Source: Brienomyrus brachyistius
Taxonomy: Eukaryota > Chordata > Actinopteri > Osteoglossiformes > Mormyridae
Direction: 5' to 3'
NCBI RefSeq assembly: GCF_023856365.1
Contig: NC_064536.1
Location: 34,712,776 to 34,776,775, forward strand
Length of the DNA: 64,000 nucleotides
Shown here: one piece after another, positions 13,816 through 24,640 of the stretch
Numbering within the stretch: the first letter of the stretch is position 1
Layout: the number at the start of each line of letters is the position of its first letter
Made by a program: the position numbers and the translations under genes
Notes under the pieces: model-generated
What the model saw: the letters and a program-made list of their open reading frames with translations, nothing else
What the model was told of the DNA's origin: nothing
Databases searched by the model: none

Positions 13816-16370
13816 GCAAATTATGCAAATTAGCAAAAAATCTAAGTAGGCGGAGCTTCATATTCCAAATGGCAAGTTGGTAGGGCAAGGATGTCTCTAT
13901 CAGTAGAAATATGAATTTCAATTATAGGACTAACAGGACAGGAGATATCAATCAAAACGCGTTAGGGGGCGCCACGGCGCCCCCATCTGGCCGACATGGT
14001 TGGGTCGGATTATCTGAGTAGCGGGGAGGAATTGACATCATCCTACCAAGTTTCATAATTCTAGCACTTACGGTTTAGGCTGTACATTCAGTTTTAGGGC
14101 AGAAAAATAATAATAATAATCCTAAGAAAAACAATAAGGTTCCATTGCACTTCGTGCTTTGGAACCTTAATAATCCTAAGAAAAACAATAAGGTTCCATT
14201 GCACTTCGTGCTTTGGAACCTTAAATATAACTGCAAGCAGTGATAAGCGGTTCCAAAGCTAATGGAAAGAATAAGTGGGTAGAAATGGAGTACATGGAAT
14301 AAAATGAAAAGTTCAATAATAATAGGACATAAAATAGAGACCGTAACTGCTGGGCAATGCATTTAAATAGTCAGAAAGAAGGAAATACTACTACAATAGC
14401 ATGAGAAGCTAATGGACAGAATAAGTGCGTAGACATGGAGTACATAGCATAAAATGAAAAGTTCAATAATAATGGGACATGAAATAGAGACTGTAATTGC
14501 TGGCCAATGCATTTAAATAGTCTGAAAGTAGGAAATACTACTACAATAGCATGAGAAGCTAATCGACAGAATAGGCTGCTCATTTAGACAGAAGAAAGGC
14601 TGAAAGTATTCAATGGCATTTTATAAATGGAGCAAGGGCTCCACCTGCTGGATAATTTATTACAAAATTGCAATTCCTGCAGTTTACACAGCCTAAAGTA
14701 TAATTGAAGGCTGATAAATTTGTAAAAGTCAGATGGCAGGACAGTAAAAGGAAATTGAAAATATGGACTCAGATGAAGGAGTGGGTGATCAATCTTTGAA
14801 TGTTTGATGGAAAATAAGGATATTTCAGCTGAATTAACTAAGGTGGGTCTTAGACATATATGAACAGTGGCTGTAGCGCCCCCGTTTGACTGATCGGCAC
14901 CAAAGTTGGAGGGTCTGTCTGTGGGCCAGTGCTACATAAGTGGATCAAATTTCGTGAGGATGGGATGAAGCTTGCCTGAGATTTAGCTGTTTGATTGAAA
15001 TCGGCTTATAAATGATGCAGGTTGGGTGTGGCTGGTGGCCATATTATACAGAAAGGTCAGGTATTTTTTAATAATCATCCCTGACGGCAGTGTCTTGATT
15101 GACTTGACACCAGAATCACTTACATGGGGTGTAGATTGTTAAAGTTATAGGAATATTTCATTTAATCAGTTTTTAAATATCACAAGGGAATGCAGATGAC
15201 TGTTATTATGCAATACATATTTCTTGATTTGGCATGACTCACAGAACTTGCAGTACAAAGGATTTTTACCAGTAATATGAGACTTGAACAGAAATGAGAT
15301 AAATGTCACTTTCACTGGTTTTGCAGGTTTAGAGACACATATTGCATTGCTGTAGCGCCCCCGTTTGACCGATCGGCACCAAATTTGGAGGGCCCTTACC
15401 CACTACCGTCCTTGATGACATATTCAAGTTTGGTAGTGATTCGCTGAGGCAGGCCTGAGATACAGCTGTCTGATTGAAGTGGGCGTGGCACCTGTATGGT
15501 CTGGATGTGGCTGGTCGCCGTACCTTATAGAAAGTTTAGGATTTTTTGAATAATTGTATACCAGGACTGTCTCCTGATTTGAATAATACTAGATATACAT
15601 AGGTTGGTTGAAAATCCAAGGAGGTTAACGAAATGTCATGTTTTTAGACTCCTATAAAATACGCAAAAGCGGAAAGAGATAGGATGAAGTTCTACATGGA
15701 TTTGAATTTGGCATGGGCCAGTGCATTAGATAAGTAACAAATCTCAATTTTATCATTAACAGTTCAATAGAAATAAGCAGAAATGCAAATCCTGTCGCTG
15801 TAGCGCCCCCATGTGGACAATTGGGGTGGCCTTCGTATGGGTTGCTAGGGGTTAGGAGACAAATGTACAAGCCTATTTTTGTTCAGATCAGCTGTTGTTA
15901 AGCCTGTCAAAGGCCTGTCAGAATGCTGCTTGATTTTGATTGGCTGATGGTGGCTAGGGTTTTATGACTAATGACTGCCCTGATAGATTCCTGACCTCAG
16001 GCTTCAGAGTAGTACATGTATGCCAAATTTCATTTGGATCGGTCAAGGAAGTCAGGAGATATTGGCAGTTTTTAGTTGTAGCGCCCCCTATTGACGAAAT
16101 GCGGCCCGCCTTCAACAGTGTCCCCAGAATTTGGTACAGAGATAGGATTTCAAATTTGGTGAAGGTAGGCTAAGGTATGGCCAAGTTATAACAGTCAGAC
16201 TAATACTGGCTAAATTTACGTAGACTTTGGGCGTGGCTAGTGGCCGTATGATAGACCAATATCAGGGTTATTTGAATTACTATTCATCAGCTCAGAGACC
16301 TGATCAGTTTTATACCTCATTTGTCTGATTCCGTCAGACGGTGTAGGAATTACAAGCAAAAGTAGGTTTT
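13816..16370. repeat. Macrosatellite unit 6 (short type)
   Basis: A 2555-bp unit of the same length as unit 5 and nearly the same sequence through about 15150, including the two hairpin copies at about 14122-14223. After that it matches unit 4/3 variants in places (for example TTTAATCAGT instead of TTTAATCCGT), so the duplicated block was out of phase with the unit as defined here. Confidence 0.9.
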
Positions 16371-17127
16371 GCAAATTATGCAAATTAGCAAAAAATCTAA
16401 GTAGGCGGAGCTTAATAGTCCAAATGGCAAGTTGGTAGGGCAAGGATGTCTCTATCAGTAGAAATATGAATTTCAATTATAGGACTAACAGGACAGGAGA
16501 TATCAATCAAAACGCGTTAGGGGGCGCCACGGCGCCCCCATCTGGCCGACATGGTTGGGTCGGATGATCTGAGTAGCGGGGAGGAATTGACATCATCCTA
16601 CCAAGTTTCATAATTCTAGCACTTACGGTTTAGGCTGTACATTCAGTTTTAGGGCAGAAAAATAATAATAATAATCCTAAGAAAAACAATAAGGTTCCAT
16701 TGCACTTCGTGCTTTGGAACCTTAATAATCCTAAGAAAAACAATAAGGTTCCATTGCACTTCGTGCTTTGGAACCTTAATAATAATAATAATCCTAAGAA
16801 AAACAATAAGTTTCCAATGCACTTCGTGCTTTGGAACCTTAATAATAATAATCCTAAGAAAAACAATAAGTTTCCAATGCACTTCGTGCTTTGGAACCTT
16901 AATAATCCTAAGAAAAACAATAAGTTTCCATAGCACTTCGTGCTTTGGAACCTTAATAATAATAATCCTAAGAAAAACAATAAGGTTCCATTGCACTTCG
17001 TGCTTTGGAACCTTAATAATCCTAAGAAAAACAATAAGGTTCCATTGCACTTCGTGCTTTGGAACCTTAATAATCCTAAGAAAAACAATAAGTTTCCATA
17101 GCACTTCGTGCTTTGGAACCTTAATAA
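16371..17127. repeat. Macrosatellite unit 7, truncated
   Basis: The partial last unit. It follows the others through the CATTCAGTTTTAGGGCAGAAAAATAATAAT text at about 16640-16672, then runs into eight hairpin copies, after which the satellite stops. Non-satellite sequence begins with TTAATAAAGGATTACAG. The array boundary therefore coincides with the expanded hairpin block. Confidence 0.9.
16664..17127. repeat. Hairpin minisatellite, 8 copies
   Basis: Eight tandem copies with a 51-63 bp period. Each copy is an AAT run, then CCTAAGAAAAACAATAAG, then an inverted repeat: a GGTTCCA..GCAC arm, loop TTC, and a GTGC..TGGAACC arm. The stem is about 15 bp with one mismatch. Two arm variants alternate (AAGGTTCCATTGCAC and AAGTTTCCAATGCAC), so the copies are not simply slippage products of one template. 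The 186- and 151-residue open frames on the minus strand and the 77-residue frame on the plus strand are by-products of the period and are not called as genes. Confidence 0.93.
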
Positions 17128-17792
17128 AGGATTACAGTTAAGGGAGCAAACGTTAACCAAATACAAACGTACGGCTCTTGGACTGAACAAGCAGGGTGCT
17201 AAAACTCAAAACTACAGTTCCTACGCGGTCCGCAAGGTGGCACTCGCCGCCCACCACTCCCGACACCGACAGGACTACTTAGCAATGCTTATGATATTTC
17301 GTAATTTTGTCTGATATTCCATAATTTTGTAATCATTAAAGGGACTACTTACTATTGCTTATAATATTTCATGATTTTGTCTCGCTTTATATTTCATACT
17401 TTTAATATTCCTGAAGAGACCAAAGCGTACCTGTTTGTTCCTCCGACAGCCCTATATCCCCCTCTCGTACTAAAACACCCAAATAACCTTTGCCAAGACC
17501 CTCTCCCTTCTCTCCTCCATCTTCTGCATGGTATACAACTCTTGTTCCAGGATACAGCAGTACTCTTGCTGAGCTATGCACAAAAATTGGAAACCAGTGT
17601 GGGTTGTAAAGACAGAAGAGACATTTCCCTTTTTTCAGACTTTCTTGTGAGAGTTGCAGGGGATTTTCACTGATGGAAAGGTCATATCTGAACCCCTCAT
17701 TCCCCAACAAATGTCGTCTATGATCAATATATGTATAACTGAGGCTGATGTGGTACTAAGCCTAGCTAAGCTCAAAATAAATAGATGGCATC
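17128..17792. other. Unique or intergenic stretch with a short duplication
   Basis: No gene is recognised. A phrase near 17271-17335 (GGACTACTTAGCAATGCTTA, then an ATAATATTTC-like segment) is repeated with changes at about 17341-17385. Overlapping 100-codon open frames on both strands at 17371-17710 have no recognisable motif and are probably fortuitous. Confidence 0.4.
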
Positions 17793-18285
17793 TTGCCTAC
17801 AGTTTTAAAGGAGATGAGGAATATTATTAGCCGACCTTTAACTTTATTATTCCAGAAATCCTTATCTGCTAGTGTGATACCTTCTGATTGGAAGCATGCT
17901 AATATAACACCCATATTCAAAAAAGGGGATCGAAGTAATCCAGCAAACTATAGGCCAATCAGTTTAACTGGAAAAAATAATGGAAGCTATAATCCAAGTG
18001 AAAATGGTAAGTAACATTCTGAGGGATAACCAACATGGATTCAGGTGAGGAAGGTCCTGTTTGACTAATCTGTTTGATTTCTTTGAGGAAGCTACAAGAG
18101 AAATTGATCACAAAAAGGCCTATGATGTCATCTACTTCGCTTTCCAGGAGGTCTTTGATGTTGTCCCCCACAAATGGCTCTTGCTTAAGCTCAAAGCTGC
18201 ACGGATTTTAGGAACTGTAGCAGCTTGGATCGAAAACTTTGTAACAGACAGGAAGCCGTGGGTATTTATTAGAGGCACAAGGTAA
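17793..18285 (+). pseudogene. CR1-like LINE reverse transcriptase fragment
   Basis: This encodes the N-terminal part of a non-LTR reverse transcriptase. Recognisable pieces are [32 protein letters not shown], a QHGF-type segment and a diverged EVFDVVPHKWLL segment, followed by the LGTVAAWIENFVTDRK region just before the catalytic palm. The reading frame is broken: stops and a shift occur at about 18010-18060, and the segment expected to carry the first catalytic Asp is altered. The fragment ends before the ADD box. It belongs to the same family as the better preserved LINE at 52.5-53.7 kb, which starts almost where this one stops. It is a dead fragment. Confidence 0.8.
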
Positions 18286-18490
18286 GAGTTTTAATGGGCA
18301 CACAGAGAGGCATACGGGACAGAATAGTCATAAAAATGCAATGACAGGACTAGTGAAACAAACTCTGACGTGGACTTAAATACACAGAACTAATGAAAAC
18401 CAACTCACAACAGCTGATGACAAGGGGATTCCACACGAGGTTAACGAGGGGCCGTGGCACACACGAGGACAGGACTGGCAGGGTGTGACA
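18284..18490 (-). mobile_element. Partial LTR (Gypsy/ERV-type), minus strand
   Basis: Read on the minus strand, this stretch begins TGTCACACCCTGCCAG, has a TATA-like TATTTAAG in the middle, and reaches CCCATTAAAACTC, which contains an ATTAAA polyadenylation signal. These are the expected U3-R landmarks of an LTR. The U5 end and the internal region are not seen, and no partner LTR was found, so it is a truncated solo LTR. The family is inferred from structure only. Confidence 0.45.
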
Positions 18491-18879
18491 ATATAGGTTG
18501 CCTTATAAAAACCACTGGAATTCAAAGTGACAGATCGCCGTAGAGTCCTGTTTATAAACCTTTATTAATACTGAAGTGATTAGAGGTAAGGTTTACTCAC
18601 AGATAACAAGTTATGTCTGAAGCTTTATTTGGTCACACAAGCAGCTTGACGGCACAGACTCGGCGCTATTTGTCTCTGAGGAAAAGGAAACTCATTAGAT
18701 TTCCTGTCAAACATTTATTCAGGTAATTACACCAGGAATGCCGAAGGCAAGCAATAGTCTGATACATAATAAAAACTAGCAGCTGTCGGAATGGTTTTAT
18801 TCGTTTCTATTTATGTTGATTTATTTAGTTGTTGTATACTTTTGGATTAAAATGAATTAAACAAATTTGTCCGTCATTG
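18491..18879. other. No feature seen
   Basis: Intergenic sequence. Short open frames have no recognisable motif and I see no clear repeat. Confidence 0.4.
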
Positions 18880-19027
18880 ATGTTGGATGTTACTACCGTT
18901 GATCTGTCCTGCCTGTAGCCTTCTTTCCCTTAATAAATCCCCAGTTTTCCCTGTATTCCACCTGCCTGCCTTGTCTTTCCCTGCCTCCTGCCCACTTACC
19001 TGCCCGTCGCTACCCGGGATACCTGAC
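18880..19027 (+). mobile_element. Possible LTR 3' end remnant
   Basis: A CCTTAATAAATCC polyadenylation-like motif is followed by a C/T-rich stretch and ends in ACCTGACA, as in the R-U5 part of fish Gypsy LTRs. No upstream U3 or primer-binding site was recognised, so this call rests on composition and two short motifs. Confidence 0.3.
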
Positions 19028-19324
19028 AACTGCAGTTCCGCTGTTTTGTTTGGCACCCTAAATTATGTCCTGCAATCTGTGGAAAAATCTGAAGGCTGAG
19101 GAATGTTACGTAAGACAGGTAAAATGCAAAAACTCTCTCTGGTGTAATTCACTGCATAAAACCAATGGTCTTAAGTGTGGTGTCTTCTTCATAACACTCC
19201 CTGACTTTTGTATTCGTGACCTTGAGATAGGGTGGGCTGCTTTTCTTCCTTCATTTTACTAGTGTTCCTCCCTTTCCTCCCAGCCTTGGCTGGTGGTTCA
19301 GGCAGCATCACCTCTTTTAATGGA

Positions 19325-19890
19325 CCACAGTTACACAGAGATGAACAACATAGAATACTTTGGATTGAGGTTTTGCAGTAAGAGGGTGCTGAAGGAAAAA
19401 GGAGTTTCAAAGACATCGGTCTGCCTGTACTGCCGATTTTGACTCTGCCCATTTCAGATGTTCATGTAAAGTGTGAATTTACTAATGTGACATTCCTTAA
19501 ATATAACCACTGAAACAGAACGGTTGTAAATTTGCTGTCCAGTTTGGTAGATGGACTGACGCAGAGGCGGAGCTATGGATAGGTCTGGGTGGTATTGACA
19601 GTTGGGCCCACCCAATTAGATTAATGAAACTGCATTCTTTATATATAAATTACTGTCTTCTAACTCTGTTCCTATACATCACTGTTGTTACTGTATCAAG
19701 TACGACAGAATGTGTGAGCTCCCTCTAGTGGTCTTCTAGGTATAATTTTTTTCTCACTTTTTTGCTATTCTGTCTTCTTTTCATACCTATAATGCGGCGA
19801 TTAGCTTCATACTGGGCACCGACACACCTGGAAATGACGTAACATCGAACCAAATGCCAAAAGTAATCAGAAGTTAGCACGCTGCCCAGA
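19325..19890 (+). mobile_element. hAT-like transposon remnant, copy 1
   Basis: This matches the better copy at 49745-50195 over its length, then continues into CTATTCTGTCTTCTTTTCAT, which matches 52412-52512. Compared with the 49-kb copy, the C-terminal transposase reading frame is interrupted by stops (for example TAA where the other copy has TAT near 19380). It lies immediately 5' of the retroviral remains, so the retrovirus may have inserted in or next to this copy. Confidence 0.55.
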
Positions 19891-20199
19891 ATGCACAGAT
19901 AACAAGCTACACTGCAAGTCGTCCAGCCACGACGTCACCCAGCCCCTCGTCTGCCGTCTAAAATACAGATAAATTACATGTGCTCCATATTTCTGCAGCT
20001 GACATTATTTTGAACTGGGCCATAAAGAACATATTCTCATAGCGATGGCTTTTAATCAGTCCATGCTGGATCTGGGAGAAATGATGCGGCGAGCAAAGCA
20101 GGTGGTTTGGGTGCCGACGGTGCATGAAGGTGTGCAGGCAGCGGCAGGAGAGAAGATGTTAAGGATTGTAAGGATTAGAGTGCAAAGGTTGTAGGTGAT

Positions 20200-21135
20200 T
20201 TGAAGTTAGACAACAGAGATTCATGGCTGTGGAGCATGATAGGAGTTTTGTGTGATTCAAAAGAAAGTACAGAGGAATGTTGGCAGGAAATGGAAAGAGA
20301 AGTGCCTGAGGAGGTGTGGACTGCTCATGATACAGATGTAGGCCTAGTTAATTCAGCTAGCCCACTGGAAATTTATCTTAAGCCAGGGTGCACACCACCC
20401 TGGAAAAACCAGTACCCCTTGAAACCTGAGGCCGAGGAAGGTGTAAGGGAAACGATAGAGGGATCACTGGATGCAAGGGTGTTGGTGCCTACCATTAGCT
20501 GCTGCAACACCCCCCTCTTCCCTGTGCCAAAGGCAGGAGGTGAAAAGTGGAGGCTGGTACATGATTTGTGTGCAGTAAATGAGGTAGTGGAGGATCAGAC
20601 AGCAGAAGTTCCCAATCCACACACCCTGTTGACAAATGTGCCCCCCCAATGCAAAATGGTTTACAGTTGTGGATTTGTGTTCAGCATTTTTCAGTGTGCC
20701 CCTTGCAGAACAGTCACAGTTTCTGTTTGCTTTCACCTACAGGGGTCAGCAGTATACCTACACGAGGATGCCACAGGGATTTAAGCATTCGCTGCATGTT
20801 TTTAATCAGGTGCTTAAGGCAGACTTAGACTGAATTTAAAAAGTACAGTGATACAATATGTGGAGTATCTATTGTTGTGTGCGGAAACGCTGGCAGACTG
20901 CCACCAGGACTCAGTGCAGTTGCTGAAGGTCTTGGCAAAAGGGGGCCATAAGGTGTCCAAGGCCAAGTTGCAGTACTACCAAGAGCAGGTTACGTACTTG
21001 GGGCGTGAGATCAGCCACGGGAGGAAAGCTATAGCAGAACAGCTAAAGGGAATCACTAAGGCTCCGAAACCCATGACTGTGTCACAGATGCTGACATTTT
21101 TTAGGGACGACAGGATTCAGCGTGGACTGGATTGA
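20200..21135 (+). pseudogene. pol: ERV pol: reverse transcriptase part
   Basis: Two overlapping open frames (20200-20784 and 20636-20833) plus 20848-21135 encode the fingers, palm and connection of a retroviral reverse transcriptase. Recognisable pieces are WRLVHDLCAVNE, then VVDLCSAFFSVPL with the first catalytic Asp, and MPQGFKHS. The second catalytic box, normally YVDD or similar, reads YVEY here, so both Asp residues are lost. A frameshift lies near 20640-20780 and a stop at 20831. The sequence cannot give an active enzyme. Confidence 0.85.
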
Positions 21136-21189
21136 GGACTGTGCTGTGAAGGTGGCACCGTAGTGGGCACTGATAAAGGAGGAGGGCCA

Positions 21190-22215
21190 CACTAATTTGA
21201 AGGCCCCCTTAATTTGAACTCAGTAGCATTTGAATCTATCAAGCAGAAGCACCAGAATGCACCTGCTCTGGGCCTCCCAGTCTACACCAAGCCGTTTTAT
21301 CTGTATGTCGGGAACAGGAAGGACGGCTTTGGGACAGCCCTGCTCACTCAGGACTTGTGTCCTGGCAGACAGAAGCAGCCATTGGCATACTATAGTATGA
21401 AGCTGGACAATGTGGCTCAGGGATACCCACCCTGTTTCCAGGCAGTGGTGGCTGCCTATTTAGGCTATGAAAAGGCCACTGCCATCACAATGGGTTATCC
21501 AGTGACAATTTATACTTCACATAAGGTGGTGGACCTTATTGACAAAGGCAAATTTGTGTTGATCCCAGCAAGGCAGCTAGCGTACTTTGCATTTCTCTCT
21601 TACCCGGATGTGACAATAAAGCGCTGCACTACAGTGAACCCTGCAGACAGCATTCCCCTGGAGGATGAGGGGCAGCCACATGAGTGTGTGGCAGAGTCTT
21701 TGGTTTACATTAAACTGAGACCAGACCTGGAGAGCTCTCCCACTGAAAATAGCGAGATGGTTTTGTTTGTGGATGGCTCATGTTGGAGAGATGGGGATGC
21801 CTTGAAGGCTGGGTTTGCTGTAGTTCAGCCTCAGGGTGATGATTTTCACACTCTCGTTTCAGAGCCAGTGGCACAACCCTGTTCCGCTCAATTAGTGGAG
21901 ATAAAGGCTTTGACTGCAGCGTGCTGGCGAGGACAACATAAGACGGTTACAATCTACACAGACTCTGCATACGCACATGATGTATGCCATCTGTTTGGAG
22001 CAGTCTGGAAGCAAAGGGGGTTTTGCAAAATTGACGGCTCCCCCATTCAGCATTATAATCAGATTTTGGAGTTGCTACACGCAATGATGCATCCCAAGCG
22101 TTTGGCTATTGTTTAGTGTCATGCCCACCGCAAAGGTCGTGATTTTGTTATTCAAGGCAATGCGGCCTCTGATGCGGCAGCCAGGGCGGCTGCGCAGGTC
22201 AGGACTGCTCATCTT
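21190..22215 (+). pseudogene. pol: ERV pol: RT connection and RNase H
   Basis: The open frame 21214-22116 covers the connection domain and a retroviral RNase H. VLFVDGSC supplies the first acidic residue, the QLVEIKALTAA segment the Glu, and IYTDSAYAHDV the second Asp. The frame then stops at TAG (22114-22116). The expected final histidine/aspartate block (CHAHRKGRDF) follows directly in the same frame, so a single nonsense change cuts the domain. Confidence 0.85.
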
Positions 22216-23705
22216 TTGCCTATGGTGACTATAGAGCTGGACCTTACTGTTTCTGATCTGGTGGCCCTGCAGGAGCGTGCGGGCCCCTATGAGGCCTCAG
22301 TGTGGCTAAAAAGGGGGGCCTCTAAGGATGCTAATGGTCTGTATAGCAACCATGAGGGGCTTTTGGCCGCACCTCTGTCTTTGGTGAACATTTTGATAAC
22401 GGATGCGCATGGTCTTGACCATTGCACAAGGGGGGAGGTGTTTTTACACCGCAAGGTTTCTGGGCACCACAGCTGCAAGCAATGGTGGATACAAGGTTGT
22501 CAGAATGTGAGGTGTGCATTAAGAACAATGTACGCAAAGCAATCACAGCCCCAGTAGGGCACATTCCAGTGCCGGAGGGACTATTCAGACACTTGGTGAT
22601 GGACTATGTGGACATGGGAAAAACAGCATATGGAAAGCGATATATGCTTGTGATTGTGGACAGGTTCAGCAGATGGGTGGAGGCAATACCGTCCAAGGAC
22701 ATGGGGGCGATGACAGTGGTGAAATTCCTGATCAGAGAGGTGATTCCGAGGTTTGGGATACCAACTGAAATCAGCTCTGATAATGGAGCTGCATTTGTGG
22801 GGAAAGTTACTAAGTTAGTGGTTCAACAGCTGAGAATAAAACAAAGGTTGGGATGTGTGTATCACCCTCAGTCGCAGGGCATGGTGCAGAGAGTGAATGG
22901 CACACTTAAGCAGAAGCTGAATAAGATTTGCGCCACCACGAAAATGAACTGGGTAGATGCACTGCCAACAGCCTTGATGGCGTATCGGATGGAAGCGCAC
23001 AGGGTGACGCATTTGTCTCCGCATGAAATGCTGACAGGGAGACCAATGCCTGGATCGACTTGGAGGGGGCCGTATAAGGGACCCAGCCTAGATCAGCTGG
23101 GGGATGAATTAAAGTTGTACATGAGGACGTTAACCAAAATACACAAAGCTATTTCCAAACAGGAAAGGGAGAAAGCACAGAAAGAAGACACAGACCAGAA
23201 GGAGCCAGTCATCTTTCCAGGAGATAAAGTCTACCTGCGAGTGTTCCGGCGAAAGTGGCACAAGCCCCGACGAGAGGGACCCTTCAAGGTGACACGAGCC
23301 ACAGCAACAGCAGTACAGGTAGAAGGGAGTAACACGTGGTATCATTTGAACCACTGCACTAGAGTACTGCACGAAAGGCAGATAGTCACTGAAAACGACA
23401 CAGAGGATGTAGCTGCCCTTGACTCAGATGGCCCTGATGGAGCTCCCAGAGGAGCTCCACAGCTTGGAGAGGAGCCAGTTTCAGGTTCAGAGCAGACTGA
23501 GGGTCAAGAGGGAGCGTCGCAAGCAGACCAGCCACTCCAGACAGGACACGAAGCTGTGGGTTCTGGTAGGGCTGATAGCGATGATATTGGTGATGCTAAT
23601 GATATATCCGGCCCTTCAGGTCTGGGGGCACAGCAGGACCACAGGTCAGGTGAGTTCAGAACAATTGACTTCACTGACTCCGCCTTGTCCTTTGATGCTG
23701 AATAA
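22216..23705 (+). pseudogene. pol: ERV pol: integrase with Glu-to-Gln catalytic change
   Basis: Two overlapping frames, 22216-22557 and 22422-23705, cover the zinc-binding HHCC region (ending in the SECEVCIKNN segment) and the catalytic core. The catalytic aspartates sit in VMDYVDM and ISSDNGAAF. The third catalytic position, in the usual GMVERVNG context, reads GMVQRVNG, so the DDE Glu is Gln. The C-terminus has the GPF-type motif REGPFKV and runs on for about 110 acidic, low-complexity residues. A frameshift near 22430-22550 splits the domain. Confidence 0.9.
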
Positions 23706-24640
23706 CCTCTCAGATAACAATGAGCGAAAGCGGAGAGATAGGGAGGAGATATGGGAGTGAGGAGAGTGAGCAAATTGTAGAATATACCCAGGATGAAGTA
23801 GACCTGGATGGGTTAGCAAAACGTATGCTTGGAAATTGGTGGTATAAATAGGCTAAGTATACCGCCGCTTCATTAGGGCAGGAGGGTTGTGTGTTGTGTG
23901 CAGGTCCTGACCCTTCAGTTAGAGTAGTCCCATTCCCATAAACTAATAAACAGTGTGAAGAATGGGAAATGGAGAGGATTATAAGATTCTGGAAGAGTCT
24001 GTGTCAGGAGGGGCAGGCCCCTGAGAAAGACTGCAGACCCATATCTAACCAGTCAGAGCGCATACCATACTGCCCATATCAATGTCTGATATATCAGGGA
24101 AATTCTAAATATGCGTACAGGGTGGAAAAGCATTGTGGGCAGTTTAAGCCCTGGAAAGGGGGACAGCAAGATATTATGGCGAACAAATTGAGTTTTTTCA
24201 AGGGACTTATTTATGAGTGTTTTACAAATGATAGGCCAGAGGAGGTAGGCATCTTCTGGGGAATATGTGGAACTGTTTGGAATGTGAAAGGTCCCTGATT
24301 ACAGAACGGAGAACTATCACGTGTTCCGCTGGATGCGCTAGAAAACCAGAGTGTGCCCCTGGCAGATGTGTAGTGGCTGTGTGGTAAGGAGGGCGGATTG
24401 AGGCCTACTCTTCCCTATAATTGGGGAGGCCTCTGTGCTAGGATAATGTTAGTCAGCAAGGTGGATATATATTCTAGAAGACGACCGTCTAGGTCCCGCA
24501 GATTTGTTGCAAATTACGAGAATGATCCCAATGTATATATAGATGCAATTGGCCAGCCAAGGGGCATTCCAGAGAAATATAAGGTGAGAAGTGATAGCTG
24601 CTGGTTTCGAATCGATATTGATTTGGCCTACTATTAACAA
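23419..24640 (+). pseudogene. env: ERV env: leader and surface subunit remnants
   Basis: The frame 23419-23760 overlaps the integrase 3' end in a different phase. It has a basic stretch followed by a hydrophobic segment (WVLVGLIAMILVMLMI), as expected for an env leader or signal anchor, and stops at 23758. Frames 23969-24298 (cysteine-rich, with short spaced Cys residues) and 24398-24637 continue as disconnected surface-subunit pieces. Several stops separate them, so no surface protein can be made. Confidence 0.6.

Noticed and set aside
16664..17127. CRISPR-like appearance of palindromic repeats with regular spacing
   Set aside because: The context is vertebrate, the spacers are the same AAT-rich text and not unique, and there are no cas genes.
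16630..17190. 186-residue minus-strand frame with LRFQSTKC repeats
   Set aside because: It is the translation of the hairpin minisatellite. Other frames over the same DNA are also open, and the frame length follows the repeat period and not selection.
17371..17710. Overlapping 100-codon frames on both strands
   Set aside because: There are no recognisable domains, start context or splice sites; chance frames are likely.
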